Assembly (NCBI GenBank): GCA_024401215.1
Contig: JAKSLL010000030.1
Coordinates: forward strand, 1 to 38,577
DNA from: Bacteroidaceae bacterium
GTDB taxonomy: Bacteria > Bacteroidota > Bacteroidia > Bacteroidales > Bacteroidaceae
Reading direction: 5' to 3'
DNA length: 38,577 bases
Shown: positions 30,727 through 37,784 of the stretch, piece by piece
How the letters are laid out: each line of letters opens with the position of its first letter
Numbering within the stretch: position 1 is the stretch's first letter
Program-made: the position numbers and the translations under genes
Notes under the pieces: model-generated
What the model saw: only the letters and a program-made list of their open reading frames with translations
What the model was told of the DNA's origin: nothing
The model's database searches: none

Positions 30727-31088
30727 TAAATACGGTCAGTCTCCAATCTGAACCCTGTGTGCTTCTCGTATAGCACCTTTGCATCGCTAAATTGCTGTGA
30801 AACGGCAGAATTGCTTATATGCAGTAATTTAGCGATATTCTTTCTCAATCCGCATTTCACTCCTCTTCCCACGCATGATGCAGGGGAATAGATGTAGAAC
30901 ATCAGAAACACGAACATTTTGACATTATCCTTGTTGCTTGGGTTTGACACTTTATTGAATCTGCTGAAATAATTAGGAATCTTGTCTTGATCAAACTCTA
31001 TAGGTCTGGATTGCTCGTATTCCTTTTTTGCGAAATAGGCTTTCTGCTCACGCAAATATTTAATTTTGTGTATCTTCTCCGTTATCAT
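30705..31088 (-). CDS. Helix-turn-helix protein
   Basis: A 127-aa basic protein. The C-terminal third contains RKNIAKLLHISNSAVSQQFS (residues ~82-101), a good helix-turn-helix, followed by DAKVLYEKHTGFRLETD. The N-terminus is Lys/Tyr-rich. It overlaps the end of the repressor-operon gene on the other strand and the preceding minus-strand gene by 29 nt. It could be an antirepressor or early regulator. Confidence 0.6.
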   Translation of the reverse strand: MITEKIHKIKYLREQKAYFAKKEYEQSRPIEFDQDKIPNYFSRFNKVSNPSNKDNVKMFVFLMFYIYSPASCVGRGVKCGLRKNIAKLLHISNSAVSQQFSDAKVLYEKHTGFRLETDRIYYAMGFE

Positions 31089-31242
31089 CTGGTATTATTT
31101 CGTATATGAAGTTAATATGCCTGTACTTTGGTTGCATCAAAGCCCTCCTGTAAGCTTCAAGATCCTCTGTGTGGTGAATGGTGTTGTCGTGATGAATTTT
31201 TCCGTTCTTTTGGATAAACTTTGTGCTGAAAATTTTGAACAT
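31060..31242 (-). CDS. Small hypothetical protein (60 aa)
   Basis: Starts MFKIFSTKFIQKNGKIHHDN, ends IIPDDNGEDTQN. His-rich middle (IHHDNTIHHTEDLEAYRRAL). It overlaps the helix-turn-helix gene by 29 nt, so the pair is probably translated together. No family recognised. Confidence 0.55.
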   Translation of the reverse strand: MFKIFSTKFIQKNGKIHHDNTIHHTEDLEAYRRALMQPKYRHINFIYEIIPDDNGEDTQN

Positions 31243-31267
31243 GATGAAATTAGGTGTAAATGATTAT

Positions 31268-31304
31268 CTCCCTGCCACAATTTGCGTGACAGGGAGTTTT
31301 TTTT
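31268..31304 (+). terminator. Rightward intrinsic terminator
   Basis: CTCCCTG (31268-31274) pairs with CAGGGAG (31290-31296), followed by TTTTTTTT on the plus strand. Flanking genes are on the minus strand. The only upstream plus-strand genes are the XRE operon, so their transcript would run antisense through 30727-31260 before ending here. Confidence 0.7.
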
Positions 31305-31914
31305 AGTATTTTTTACCGTGCAAATGAGAGCGAGTTTTGTTGTATTCCAGCTTTGCCCACACGTGCCATTCAAGATCTATGTCAAGCATTTCTGCATAAA
31401 GGAAAGCATAGTGAGCCATCTTCTCCAGCTCTATAGGTGACATGTTGGCGCATCGGACAACACCTTCCATCAGATCAAAAATGTTTTCAGGAACGTCTTG
31501 TGATAATATGTTTGGGGCAGCATATCCTATCGTGTCCTCTGAATTGATGTCAAGCTCCATTGTATAGCCAATGGCAGCGAGATAGGAAGCAATGCGAATT
31601 ACCACATCTGCAAGCTCATCTTCTACGGTGTCTTTCACGCACTCCTTGAACCATGCGAGAGAGTCCTCGTGTGCTGCGATGAACTGGTGAGCCTGCCTAA
31701 TTGTCATTCCGTATATAAGGTTGCTGTCTCGCTTTGCAAGGTCTTCAATGATATTCTTTGACCATCTGCCTTTGCGGTCGGCTTCAAGCATTTCTGCAAG
31801 TTCACTTACTATGAGGGCTATAGAGCGTTTAGTGCTCTCTGCCTCGTTGAATCCGTTAGCCACGTTGATGCCGTGTGCCGTGTCGGAAATTTTCTGTAAT
31901 ATTTCTTTTTTCAT
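31303..31914 (-). CDS. MazG-like NTP pyrophosphohydrolase
   Basis: A 203-aa all-alpha protein with the metal-binding pattern of MazG/dUTPase-like pyrophosphohydrolases: SELAEMLEAD at 37-46 and VEDELADVVIRI at 97-108 (E-x-x-E and E-x-x-D). A Lys/Arg/Trp segment (RKGRWSKNIIED) lies between them. It likely hydrolyses nucleoside triphosphates to monophosphates, either cleaning the nucleotide pool or altering alarmone levels. A 3-nt gap separates it from the next gene. Confidence 0.8.
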   Translation of the reverse strand: MKKEILQKISDTAHGINVANGFNEAESTKRSIALIVSELAEMLEADRKGRWSKNIIEDLAKRDSNLIYGMTIRQAHQFIAAHEDSLAWFKECVKDTVEDELADVVIRIASYLAAIGYTMELDINSEDTIGYAAPNILSQDVPENIFDLMEGVVRCANMSPIELEKMAHYAFLYAEMLDIDLEWHVWAKLEYNKTRSHLHGKKY

Positions 31915-31917
31915 ACG

Positions 31918-32145
31918 TTAATAGAATATAGGGTAATACTCTTTTCTTTGATTATATCGAATATCTATGTAGCCTTTCTCTGCTGTAAGTTCGAGCAGGG
32001 GAAAGTCTGCCACATTGATGTCTGCATCAGTCTCACCGCATACCGTCATGCCGTTGGGAATGCCAAACTTATCACGAATTTTCTTGATGATGCTTCTGTT
32101 GGTCGTTCGCCAGTAGATTGTGACTTTTCTTGTCTCAGGATGCAT
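31918..32145 (-). CDS. Small hypothetical protein (75 aa)
   Basis: Starts MHPETRKVTIYWRTTNRSII and contains KIRDKFGIPNGMTVCGETDA. The rest is beta-like (FPLLELTAEKGYIDIRY). The Arg-rich strand and helix may bind nucleic acid. Packed between the membrane-protein gene and the MazG gene. No family recognised. Confidence 0.65.
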   Translation of the reverse strand: MHPETRKVTIYWRTTNRSIIKKIRDKFGIPNGMTVCGETDADINVADFPLLELTAEKGYIDIRYNQRKEYYPIFY

Positions 32146-32147
32146 TG

Positions 32148-32516
32148 CTAATTGGAGTTATGCTTTTCTAATGCCGTTAGCACTCTATAAAGGGTGTCAC
32201 GTCTTGTCCTATTGCTCTCGCTGGGATAGCCGTAAGCATCTTCTTTTGCTTGTGTATGCATTTGCTTAATGTCTCTGATAAAGTCTTCCATGAACATTTT
32301 TGCGCTCTTCACCTTTTGCTCGTATATTTCGATAAGCATATAAATCACAAGCAGGTTTGTAGTTGATAATACGAATAATACGAGCCAGCCAATACAGACA
32401 ATTTGGCTAACATTGCCAAAACAATTTACTATTAGAAGGATGAATGACAATAGCACAAATGCCATTTCAAGGAAAGCAAATATCTTTCCGAGCATTTTAA
32501 TTTTTTTTCTATTCAT
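32148..32516 (-). CDS. Small membrane protein (122 aa)
   Basis: Two hydrophobic helices at about 13-33 (FAFLEMAFVLLSFILLIV) and 38-62 (IVCIGWLVLFVLSTTNLLVI), then a charged helical cytoplasmic tail (KSAKMFMEDFIRDIKQMHTQ). The topology suggests both termini in the cytoplasm. A superinfection-exclusion or membrane role is possible, but nothing in the sequence shows it. Confidence 0.65.
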   Translation of the reverse strand: MNRKKIKMLGKIFAFLEMAFVLLSFILLIVNCFGNVSQIVCIGWLVLFVLSTTNLLVIYMLIEIYEQKVKSAKMFMEDFIRDIKQMHTQAKEDAYGYPSESNRTRRDTLYRVLTALEKHNSN

Positions 32517-32528
32517 TTTTGATGTTAT

Positions 32529-33122
32529 TTAATTGAACCATTTAATTGCAGGATCACCTTTGAAACCTTTCTCCCACACAAACCATGCATAGGCTGTTGC
32601 GCTGCCGTCCATGCTGTCAAAATCTCCGTTTTTTGCACATTTTAACCGTGAACAGCTTACATAAATTCGAATGGGGGGGGTGATTTTGAACAATTCTTTT
32701 CTGTTCTTACCTTCAAGAAAAGTCAGTTTAAGAAACATTGCAACTTTTTTGCCTTTAGGGATGATCTGCAGTGCTTTCTGTACAAACTCCTTTGCGTATT
32801 TGTAGGGTGGGTTGGTTATGATATTTCCTTCCCATGCCAGATTATCAATAGAAAGGAAATCAGCAACACCGCCATAACCACGGTCAACAAGATCACGGCT
32901 TGTGACATCGTAACCATGCTTAATAAGCACATTACTAATATGTCCCTCTCCGCACGAAGGTTCCAGAATCTTGCCGTCAAACTTTTCCAGCTTGCACAGC
33001 CACTCGGTTGCGATAGGCTCTGTGGCATAATAGTCTTCTCGCTGTCTCTCTTGGGAACAGTGGTTGCTTGCGCCATTCATTTTGAAAAGCGAAACCTTGC
33101 TTCCTGTCCAGTCTTTTGCCAT
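32529..33122 (-). CDS. DNA adenine methyltransferase-like protein with internal C8 tract
   Basis: A 197-aa class I SAM-dependent enzyme. Motif I is LEPSCGEGHIS (53-63), and the catalytic N6-adenine motif NPPY is at 104-107. A homopolymer of eight C (plus-strand G8 at 32673-32680) encodes part of ITPPI, residues 147-151. Here the frame is intact. Gain or loss of one base would truncate the last ~47 residues. It lies in a cluster of early genes. Modification of phage or host DNA is likely; the target is unknown. Confidence 0.85.
   Translation of the reverse strand: MAKDWTGSKVSLFKMNGASNHCSQERQREDYYATEPIATEWLCKLEKFDGKILEPSCGEGHISNVLIKHGYDVTSRDLVDRGYGGVADFLSIDNLAWEGNIITNPPYKYAKEFVQKALQIIPKGKKVAMFLKLTFLEGKNRKELFKITPPIRIYVSCSRLKCAKNGDFDSMDGSATAYAWFVWEKGFKGDPAIKWFN
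32673..32680. repeat. G8/C8 homopolymer in the methyltransferase gene
   Basis: Eight G on the plus strand, eight C on the coding strand, within codons ACC CCC CCC. Such tracts are rare in this AT-rich sequence; the only longer one is G10 in another methyltransferase-like gene. Confidence 0.85.
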
Positions 33123-33144
33123 AATGTTTACTCTATAACTCTAA

Positions 33145-33699
33145 TTACTTCTGTTCCATTTCGGCATACAGGCTCACAAGTTCGTCAATCAGTTTGCCCA
33201 TTTGCTGACCTATCTCGTAGGCGGCTATCTGGTTGGATGCCTTGTTTACTTCCTGCTTTGTCTGGGCAATCTTTTTGATTACTACAAGCATTCTTTCGAT
33301 CAGTTTAGGGTCGGAGCAACTGCACGTCTTCTTCGTGTTATGCTCTTCCATGTAGTCACACACGGCTTGCATGATTCCCGTGTAAAGTTTCACTGGCAGT
33401 CCGTCCTGTGGGAGGTCTGCGTTGCTACCCATGTTTACGTCATAGGTGCCATCTTCCTTTTCTGCGATGATAAAGGAGATACCCGTTTGGTTCTTGTAAT
33501 TTGCCATATTTCCTGTAGTCATTCGCTCTGCTGCGTTGATGATGGTGTCTAACTGGGAAGCCATCAAATCCACATCGGAGAGGTTGTATTTGCTCTTTGG
33601 GTTTTCGTCTGCCCATTCAGCACCTTGCACAAATTCTTCCGACAATGGAAGTCCGAAAGTCTCTTTCGCAACTTTTTCGATTTGTTCTTTTCTGTTCAT
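33145..33699 (-). CDS. Hypothetical protein (184 aa)
   Basis: From MNRKEQIEKVAKETFGLPLS at 33699; the longer frame overlaps the ASCH 3 gene. Residues 10-35 (FGLPLSEEFVQGAEWADENP) are typical of small phage proteins starting with a WADENP motif. The C-terminal ~60 residues form a long charged helix (VVIKKIAQTKQEVNKASNQI). A Cys-rich spot (TCSCSD) lies between. Unknown function. Confidence 0.6.
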   Translation of the reverse strand: MNRKEQIEKVAKETFGLPLSEEFVQGAEWADENPKSKYNLSDVDLMASQLDTIINAAERMTTGNMANYKNQTGISFIIAEKEDGTYDVNMGSNADLPQDGLPVKLYTGIMQAVCDYMEEHNTKKTCSCSDPKLIERMLVVIKKIAQTKQEVNKASNQIAAYEIGQQMGKLIDELVSLYAEMEQK

Positions 33700-33700
33700 A

Positions 33701-34306
33701 TCATTTGTTCTTTTCAAATTCGTAAACATGAACGTAAGGGTTGCTTTCCCATGTGCCTTTGCCACAAGTCTTGTCAATGAGGGCAGCGAAGGCGAGTTTT
33801 GCGGTTGAAAAGCAACTGCCATTGCCAATGCTATAAACATCAACTCCATACTTATTCTTGAATGATGTTATACCTTCCTTCAAGCAATCCTCATCGCTGA
33901 TGTCCTGTAAGCGTTCAACGCGGTAGTTTATCATCTTAATGCGAAGAGGCATGAGGTCAGCACGGACAAACATCTTGTTAGATATTCCTTTGCTGTCTGC
34001 CTCTACGAGAGCAATTATCTCGTTTTCGATGGACGTAGGCAGGTACTCTTCACCGAGGAGGTCTTTGTATGACTGCGCCACCGCCACCACTTCACCAACC
34101 TTGTAACGTGGCTTTGGCAGTTCATCAAGAACCTGTACCTTGCCATCCATGTATGTAATGCTTCCACTTGGGAGCAAAACACTCCTAAAGACCATGTGAC
34201 TTGTATGCTTGCGAAAGTCATAGGCGATGCGCCTTGTCATTGTCTTGTCACCTGTCTTCACCGCCTTCGTGAGTCCGAAGGAGTCATTAAACATTATCTT
34301 GTTCAT
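33701..34306 (-). CDS. ASCH-domain protein 3
   Basis: A 201-aa protein from MNKIMFNDSFGLTKAVKTGD at 34306, overlapping the previous stop (ATGA). AVKTGDKTMTRR near 15-26 is the phage-type ASCH opening, YKVGEVVAVAQSYKDL is the central strand, and YRVERLQDISDEDCLKEGI with a C-terminal WESNPYVHVYEFE completes the fold. It is longer than the other two ASCH proteins in this window and only distantly related to them. Likely nucleoside or RNA binding. Confidence 0.8.
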   Translation of the reverse strand: MNKIMFNDSFGLTKAVKTGDKTMTRRIAYDFRKHTSHMVFRSVLLPSGSITYMDGKVQVLDELPKPRYKVGEVVAVAQSYKDLLGEEYLPTSIENEIIALVEADSKGISNKMFVRADLMPLRIKMINYRVERLQDISDEDCLKEGITSFKNKYGVDVYSIGNGSCFSTAKLAFAALIDKTCGKGTWESNPYVHVYEFEKNK

Positions 34307-34584
34307 TTCTGCATGATTAAGAAAGTTGTGTGTTCGGTTTGCTTCTTGATGATTTCCTTCACCTTGTTGCAAAACTCGTTGTACTTATACATATCTTCGG
34401 TCTTTGAGTAAACAAGTCCTTCCTTATCATAGTAAAAGTGGCAGATTTCATCTTGCAACTTATCATTGTGAAAGTCCAGCCATTGAACAACGATTTTCCT
34501 GCGAGGAAAGCAGAATAAATCCCAAAACCATTTCTTGAAGTCCTTCCATCCGTAAAGGGTGATGCTAAATGTTATCTTTTTCAT
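34303..34584 (-). CDS. Hypothetical protein (93 aa)
   Basis: Aromatic-rich N-terminus (ITLYGWKDFKKWFWDLFCFP), acidic middle and basic C-terminal helix (CNKVKEIIKKQTEH). Overlaps both neighbours by 4 nt, so it is in a translationally coupled series. No family recognised. Confidence 0.6.
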   Translation of the reverse strand: MKKITFSITLYGWKDFKKWFWDLFCFPRRKIVVQWLDFHNDKLQDEICHFYYDKEGLVYSKTEDMYKYNEFCNKVKEIIKKQTEHTTFLIMQK

Positions 34585-35066
34585 TTCCTATGTGTCTTTT
34601 TGTTCTTGTTACGCTTATGCCGTTTAGCAGTTTCCTTCTTGCGTTGAGCGTCAGTCTTGCCGTGCTTCTTACGCTTGGGATTGTAGCCGTCTAACGTATC
34701 GTATATGCGAGGGTGAAGGTACTTTGCAAAAAGTGCTTCCGATGGTTCTTGCACGGCTTGGTCGTTTAACTGGTTGTTGATTTTTTCAATGATAGAAGTA
34801 GGACTTTCACCAACAACTACAGATGCTTGTTCCGCGAATAAGCCTAACTTTTCAATTTGCTCATCAGTAAAATGGTGGCAGTTTTGTAGGCTTGCGTAGA
34901 TGTTTATTAACCGTTCGTCTGTGAAACTCATTGCCTTTTCTTGTATTCTCTCTGCAGTTAATTTATAGATTATATTTCCTTTAAGAAACGGACTTGTAGA
35001 TAGCCGCAAGACTTCTTCGCCATTTATCACTTCAACTTTAGCGTAGATTTGTTTTGGAGGTTTCAT
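34581..35066 (-). CDS. Hypothetical protein with very basic tail (161 aa)
   Basis: From MKPPKQIYAKVEVINGEEVL at 35066, the only ATG near the upstream stop. The body is helical, and the last ~35 residues are almost all Lys/Arg/His/Thr (KKETAKRHKRNKNKKTHRK), a likely nucleic-acid-binding tail. Coupled to the next gene by a 4-nt overlap. Confidence 0.6.
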   Translation of the reverse strand: MKPPKQIYAKVEVINGEEVLRLSTSPFLKGNIIYKLTAERIQEKAMSFTDERLINIYASLQNCHHFTDEQIEKLGLFAEQASVVVGESPTSIIEKINNQLNDQAVQEPSEALFAKYLHPRIYDTLDGYNPKRKKHGKTDAQRKKETAKRHKRNKNKKTHRK

Positions 35067-35068
35067 AG

Positions 35069-35476
35069 TCACTTCTTGTTGTTAGTTAAATACTCCAGTG
35101 CTGCATCTATGGCTGCGAGGGTTGCTTCTTTGCGAGTAGGATAGCCAATACTATTGTGTTCAAATAATATCATGTTATTATTATCTAAATCGTAATTCCA
35201 TCTTAAAGAACTTACTTGATAACAGAACATTATACTTATTTGTATTCCTTGCTCTTCCAACCACCCAATCATTTGACATGTGGTAGGAATATGTAAAATA
35301 GTACATTCACCTATGCCATACACATCTTTGTTAATTATATCACCATAAATACATAGTGTCTCAGGTAGATTTCCATTACTATAATCCTTGTTTGCTTCTA
35401 TCGGTGCACCGAATTCCAAAGCCTTCTTTGTCTGCTCTGGTGTGCAGTAGGTTGTGTAATCACTAATTGTTTTCAT
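35069..35476 (-). CDS. Hypothetical protein (135 aa)
   Basis: From MKTISDYTTYCTPEQTKKAL at 35476, where the ATG overlaps the previous stop. The sequence TKKALEFGAPI, CQMIGWLEEQGIQISI and YPTRKEATLAAIDAALEYL is of a type repeatedly seen in Bacteroidota phages and mobile elements. Its closing motif is shared in style with the next gene upstream (EEAIEKAIKCL). Function unknown. Confidence 0.65.
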   Translation of the reverse strand: MKTISDYTTYCTPEQTKKALEFGAPIEANKDYSNGNLPETLCIYGDIINKDVYGIGECTILHIPTTCQMIGWLEEQGIQISIMFCYQVSSLRWNYDLDNNNMILFEHNSIGYPTRKEATLAAIDAALEYLTNNKK

Positions 35477-35637
35477 AATTCTGCCCAATCTTTAATATCA
35501 CTTTGATAACCCATTGTATGCCAATAGTTACCACATACTTTATAATTTAGTTCACCAATCCAACCATTAATGGCACGCACTTTATATTTACCATCTTGTT
35601 TTGGATTGCCTTCATTCTTAATATTATGCCAAATCAT
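35473..35637 (-). CDS. Small hypothetical protein (54 aa)
   Basis: The ORF reads MIWHNIKNEGNPKQDGKYKV at the start and ends SDIKDWAEL. Trp-rich with beta-like strands (VRAINGWIGELNYKVCGNYW), similar in style to small DUF551-type proteins. Both neighbours are coupled to it: it starts 1 nt after the upstream stop and overlaps the downstream start. Confidence 0.65.
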   Translation of the reverse strand: MIWHNIKNEGNPKQDGKYKVRAINGWIGELNYKVCGNYWHTMGYQSDIKDWAEL

Positions 35638-35638
35638 G

Positions 35639-36010
35639 TTACTTTAATAAATCATTTGTCACCAAACACTTTATTGCTTTCTCGATGGCTTCTTCAGGGT
35701 CTGATACTTCAGGAGTGCAAATCCCACCTAATTGATTAGTATTACTTGCACATCCTCTTTCGGGATATGATAATTCTGCATCCCATAAATCTTCTACATC
35801 AAACCGTATTCCTTTCTCTCGCCACAACCACAACCAGACGTCAAGTACATAAGGACATACACAATACATCGGGTCGAATAATTCATATAACTCACTATTA
35901 TACTTATCTCTCAGACCGTTTTCACAATAAAAAATCGTTCCTTCTTTTAATTCTTGTGGATAACCTGCCTCTTTAATTACTTTAGCGACTGCAAATGAAA
36001 CTCTTTCCAT
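35639..36010 (-). CDS. Hypothetical protein (123 aa)
   Basis: From MERVSFAVAKVIKEAGYPQE at 36010; an in-frame TTG 9 nt upstream is less likely. Contains YVLDVWLWLWREKGIRFDVE, the motif pattern T/V-WLRE-K found in many Bacteroidota phage proteins, and a C-terminal helix SDPEEAIEKAIKCLVTN. Function unknown. Confidence 0.65.
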   Translation of the reverse strand: MERVSFAVAKVIKEAGYPQELKEGTIFYCENGLRDKYNSELYELFDPMYCVCPYVLDVWLWLWREKGIRFDVEDLWDAELSYPERGCASNTNQLGGICTPEVSDPEEAIEKAIKCLVTNDLLK

Positions 36011-36058
36011 ATTATTCAATTTTTAGTTTCTTTTTAGTTTATCTTAATGGAAGTCTTT

Positions 36059-36436
36059 TCATTCTTCCGTTAAGTATTTATGCAATGCCTCTACTGCTTC
36101 ATGTGGTATCTGCTTTGCTATGCTATCATTTTGAACAAAGTCGATTACAGTACCACCTCCGTAGATTATAAGCAAATCTTTCTTGGATGGCACAAATGTA
36201 GAAGCTACCGTAGTGACGATGAAAACAATCATAGATACCTTCCATATTTTTCTTAATAAGTCATACTGTTGTGCAAAAGTCTTATCACTTTCCCATTCAC
36301 TTGTTGGGTCATAGTCTTTTATATATGCCAAAAGAAAAGTTCCTGTACAAAAGGCTATTACAAAACTAATAATTGCACTCAGACACAAAATGTCTGACAA
36401 TGTTCCTATTCTAGTTATCCAGTATAATTCTTCCAT
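36059..36436 (-). CDS. Small membrane protein (125 aa)
   Basis: Two predicted membrane helices, about 13-38 (LSDILCLSAIISFVIAFCTG) and 64-82 (IWKVSMIVFIVTTVASTFV), with a charged 25-residue loop between and a soluble C-terminal helix (IPHEAVEALHKYLTEE). No family recognised. The layout resembles the other two-helix protein at 32148-32516. Confidence 0.6.
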   Translation of the reverse strand: MEELYWITRIGTLSDILCLSAIISFVIAFCTGTFLLAYIKDYDPTSEWESDKTFAQQYDLLRKIWKVSMIVFIVTTVASTFVPSKKDLLIIYGGGTVIDFVQNDSIAKQIPHEAVEALHKYLTEE

Positions 36437-36454
36437 AATTATCCCATTTTGAAA

Positions 36455-36826
36455 TTATTTGTTGTGCTTATCTCTGTAGTAGAAAGAGAACTTGCAGTCC
36501 TCTTCTTTGTTGTAGTTGAACTTCTCGTTAAGGCTGTCCATCTGGAACTGCTTTGATTCGTTCAGGTTGTACAATGCCCAATGGATGTCTGCATGATTGT
36601 GCTTGTTCTCTTTCTTGAAATTCATCAATAAAGATAAAGTACAAGAGTTAGCATCAGAAAGTTTTAAAGCCTTATCTTTATTCTGCATTTCTAAGTATTC
36701 TACATAAACCTTATTCATTTCTATAAAGTCTATCTTATCTTCTATCATAAGTTTTATTAAAGCATAATGCAGATACTCCTTTGGCATCTTCAATAACTTA
36801 TCAAGTATTGCAAAAATATCTTCCAT
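36455..36826 (-). CDS. Hypothetical protein (123 aa)
   Basis: Helical, Lys/Glu/Asn-rich protein starting MEDIFAILDKLLKMPKEYLH, with a low-complexity charged end (FNYNKEEDCKFSFYYRDKHN). AT-rich DNA. No family recognised; 18 nt separate it from the membrane-protein gene. Confidence 0.6.
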   Translation of the reverse strand: MEDIFAILDKLLKMPKEYLHYALIKLMIEDKIDFIEMNKVYVEYLEMQNKDKALKLSDANSCTLSLLMNFKKENKHNHADIHWALYNLNESKQFQMDSLNEKFNYNKEEDCKFSFYYRDKHNK

Positions 36827-36859
36827 AATCTTGCTATTATTTTAAGTATCTTTTCATCT

Positions 36860-37324
36860 TTATTCAATTTTGAAATTATCCGCCAACTTATCCAGTGCGA
36901 ACAAGCGTAGAGCGTGCTGGAGTTCATGAACATAATACATAGGCATTCCAAATCCTATGTGTGGTAATCTTATATTAAGGTATTCAGAATGACAATCGTT
37001 TCCGCAAGTCGAAATGTCTATATGATTGTCAAACGAACCATTGGCATATATAATATCTGAATCGTTCCAGCATTTACTCATAAACATTCCGTTTCTTGTG
37101 AATCCATTCGCCTTCAATATCTCTTCTGTGAGAGGAATAGGCTCTATTTCGTTGTATTCTATCCATTCAAAATCACATTGGTGGTATTCTTCGTTAACAC
37201 CCTCTTCTACTATGCTTTCAATACGTATGAAAATCGTTTTAGGATTTTTTATTACTCGATTATATTGGTCTCGTTTTCGGGTGTACTTTACCCAATCCCC
37301 TATCATCAATTCATTTGCTTTCAT
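36860..37324 (-). CDS. Hypothetical protein of the MKANELMIGDWV type
   Basis: A 154-aa protein beginning KANELMIGDWVKYTR and containing EYNEIEPIPLTEEILKANGF, two hallmarks of a protein family abundant in Bacteroidota phages and transposons. The C-terminus has YYVHELQHALRLF, in which the His-Glu-Leu-Gln-His order recalls a zinc site but is part of the usual family ending. Function undefined. It lies just downstream of a tRNA-like element. Confidence 0.75.
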   Translation of the reverse strand: MKANELMIGDWVKYTRKRDQYNRVIKNPKTIFIRIESIVEEGVNEEYHQCDFEWIEYNEIEPIPLTEEILKANGFTRNGMFMSKCWNDSDIIYANGSFDNHIDISTCGNDCHSEYLNIRLPHIGFGMPMYYVHELQHALRLFALDKLADNFKIE

Positions 37325-37355
37325 AATTGTTTAGTTTTATTGTTTTTATATTTGA

Positions 37356-37461
37356 GGGGATGGCGAGACTCGAACTCTGTTTTGCTTTGTGCTACCAAAA
37401 AGAAAAGTTAATTGCCGTGGCTCTATTGTTTCCTGACGCTTCGCCTTTGCGTCACATCCCC
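37356..37461 (-). pseudogene. tRNA-like element with missing anticodon arm (probable tRNA relic)
   Basis: On the minus strand GGGGATG and CATCCCC form a perfect acceptor stem, TG-ACGC-AAAGGCGAA-GCGT is a perfect D arm with the conserved GG, and TTCGAGT is a good T loop. The T stem has only 3 pairs. Between D and T arms are about 60 nt without any standard anticodon stem-loop. Total length is 106 nt. It begins 9 nt after the stop codon of the DNA-binding-protein gene. No own promoter is seen, so it would be cut from a longer mRNA if functional. Confidence 0.5.
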
Positions 37462-37470
37462 TTATGCTAT

Positions 37471-37779
37471 TTACGGTAATGTTATTCCGTACTGCTTTCT
37501 TTTCTGGTGCAGTCTTAGAGAAATTGCACCTCGTGACCTGTCTTTGAAGTATTCTGCCTGCAAATGCTTCAAATTGCATCGTTGCGTTGCAAACCTCATC
37601 AGTATTGCATCTTCCTCTGCTGTCCATTTCTTCTGGCTCGACTTTACCATTTTTATGCCACGGCTGATAAGGAAGGACGCTACCGCCTGATATTTCAAGT
37701 TGAGGTCTTTAGCAATGTCTTTTATCTTGTCACCGCACAACCTTCTGTCAATTGCGATTGCTCTCTGTTCGTTTGTCAT
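37471..37779 (-). CDS. Myb/SANT-like or HTH DNA-binding protein (102 aa)
   Basis: Two apparent DNA-binding segments: an N-terminal helix-turn-helix (LCGDKIKDIAKDLNLKYQAV, about 14-33) and a SANT/Myb-like part (KKWTAEEDAILMRFATQRCN, about 50-69) followed by GAISLRLHQKRKQYG. Such proteins are common small regulators in Bacteroidota phages. The gene starts 5 nt after the methyltransferase-like gene and is followed by the tRNA-like element. Confidence 0.75.
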   Translation of the reverse strand: MTNEQRAIAIDRRLCGDKIKDIAKDLNLKYQAVASFLISRGIKMVKSSQKKWTAEEDAILMRFATQRCNLKHLQAEYFKDRSRGAISLRLHQKRKQYGITLP

Positions 37780-37784
37780 TATGG

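Noticed and set aside
37346-37627. 93-aa minus-strand frame across the tRNA-like element
   Set aside because: It overlaps the DNA-binding-protein gene in another frame and translates the tRNA-like sequence (ending RVRVSPSPQ, a common tRNA-derived artefact).
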